A stretch of DNA of 5,793 nucleotides from positions 1 to 5,793 of the forward strand of contig JAGVHJ010000121.1 in NCBI GenBank assembly GCA_020056645.1, written 5' to 3'. The DNA comes from Desulfobacterales bacterium (lineage in GTDB: Bacteria; Desulfobacterota; Desulfobacteria; Desulfobacterales; JAHIVH01). The translations under genes and the position numbers were made by a program. Below the pieces are notes generated by a model, which made no database searches, was not told where the DNA came from, and was given only the letters and a program-made list of their open reading frames with translations. This document shows, piece by piece, positions 5,741 to 5,793 of this stretch (its first letter is position 1; each line of letters begins with the position of its first letter).

Positions 5741-5793
5741 ATTGATAATCAATTCAAGTTATGACTTAAATCACTCACCAAGCCCTATTCTAC

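Larger units (their letters stand above)
5498..5793. other. Non-coding repeat-bearing region downstream of the radical SAM gene
   Basis: This 296-bp stretch contains no credible gene. It holds two copies of a 35-bp direct repeat (5518 and 5706), a 19-bp palindrome (5640-5658) and an imperfect inverted repeat (5584-5592 with 5616-5625). A small 5-bp hairpin (5741-5753) is also present. Short open frames on the minus strand run through these repeats and look like by-products of them. Confidence 0.6.

Noticed and set aside
5481..5752. Two short minus-strand open frames in the 3' non-coding region
   Set aside because: They run through the repeats and the palindrome, both translate the same repeat core, and neither has a good ribosome binding site.

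Overview
The window looks like chromosomal DNA from a Gram-negative bacterium. The protein sequences, and especially the EF-hand-like protein at 1388-2485, resemble those of Deltaproteobacteria (Desulfobacterota, Desulfobacterales-like). This is a family-level impression from recalled protein patterns, not a database result. GC content appears moderate, and most genes start with ATG behind a clear purine-rich ribosome binding site.

Layout. Positions 29-682 and 757-1215 hold two housekeeping enzymes in the same direction: ribulose-phosphate 3-epimerase (rpe, pentose phosphate pathway) and type II 3-dehydroquinate dehydratase (aroQ, shikimate pathway). They are 74 bp apart with a hairpin between them and are probably co-transcribed. 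A 172-bp gap follows, whose last 100 bases could fold into a structured mRNA leader. It precedes an uncharacterised but recognisable protein with two EF-hand-like loops (1388-2485). A convergent gene on the minus strand (3194-2571, TTG start) encodes a small lysophospholipid acyltransferase-like protein. It shares a 260-bp divergent intergenic region with a large cobalamin-binding-type radical SAM protein (3455-5497). The window ends in about 296 bp of non-coding DNA with a 35-bp direct repeat, a 19-bp palindrome and no credible gene.

How the genes relate. rpe and aroQ both belong to carbohydrate and aromatic precursor metabolism, and nothing suggests a special link between them. The remaining three genes are not an obvious operon: the acyltransferase converges on the EF-hand gene and diverges from the radical SAM gene. 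The divergent arrangement allows shared regulation but does not prove a shared pathway.

The most unusual feature is the C-terminal third of the radical SAM protein (residues 449-680). It consists of two tandem copies of a roughly 115-residue, beta-rich unit that share an ungapped TGxWS...P...DDG framework. The unit resembles short repeats I recall from exported proteobacterial proteins, here fused to a presumably cytoplasmic B12/radical SAM enzyme. The candidate structured leader at 1260-1360 is the second point of interest.
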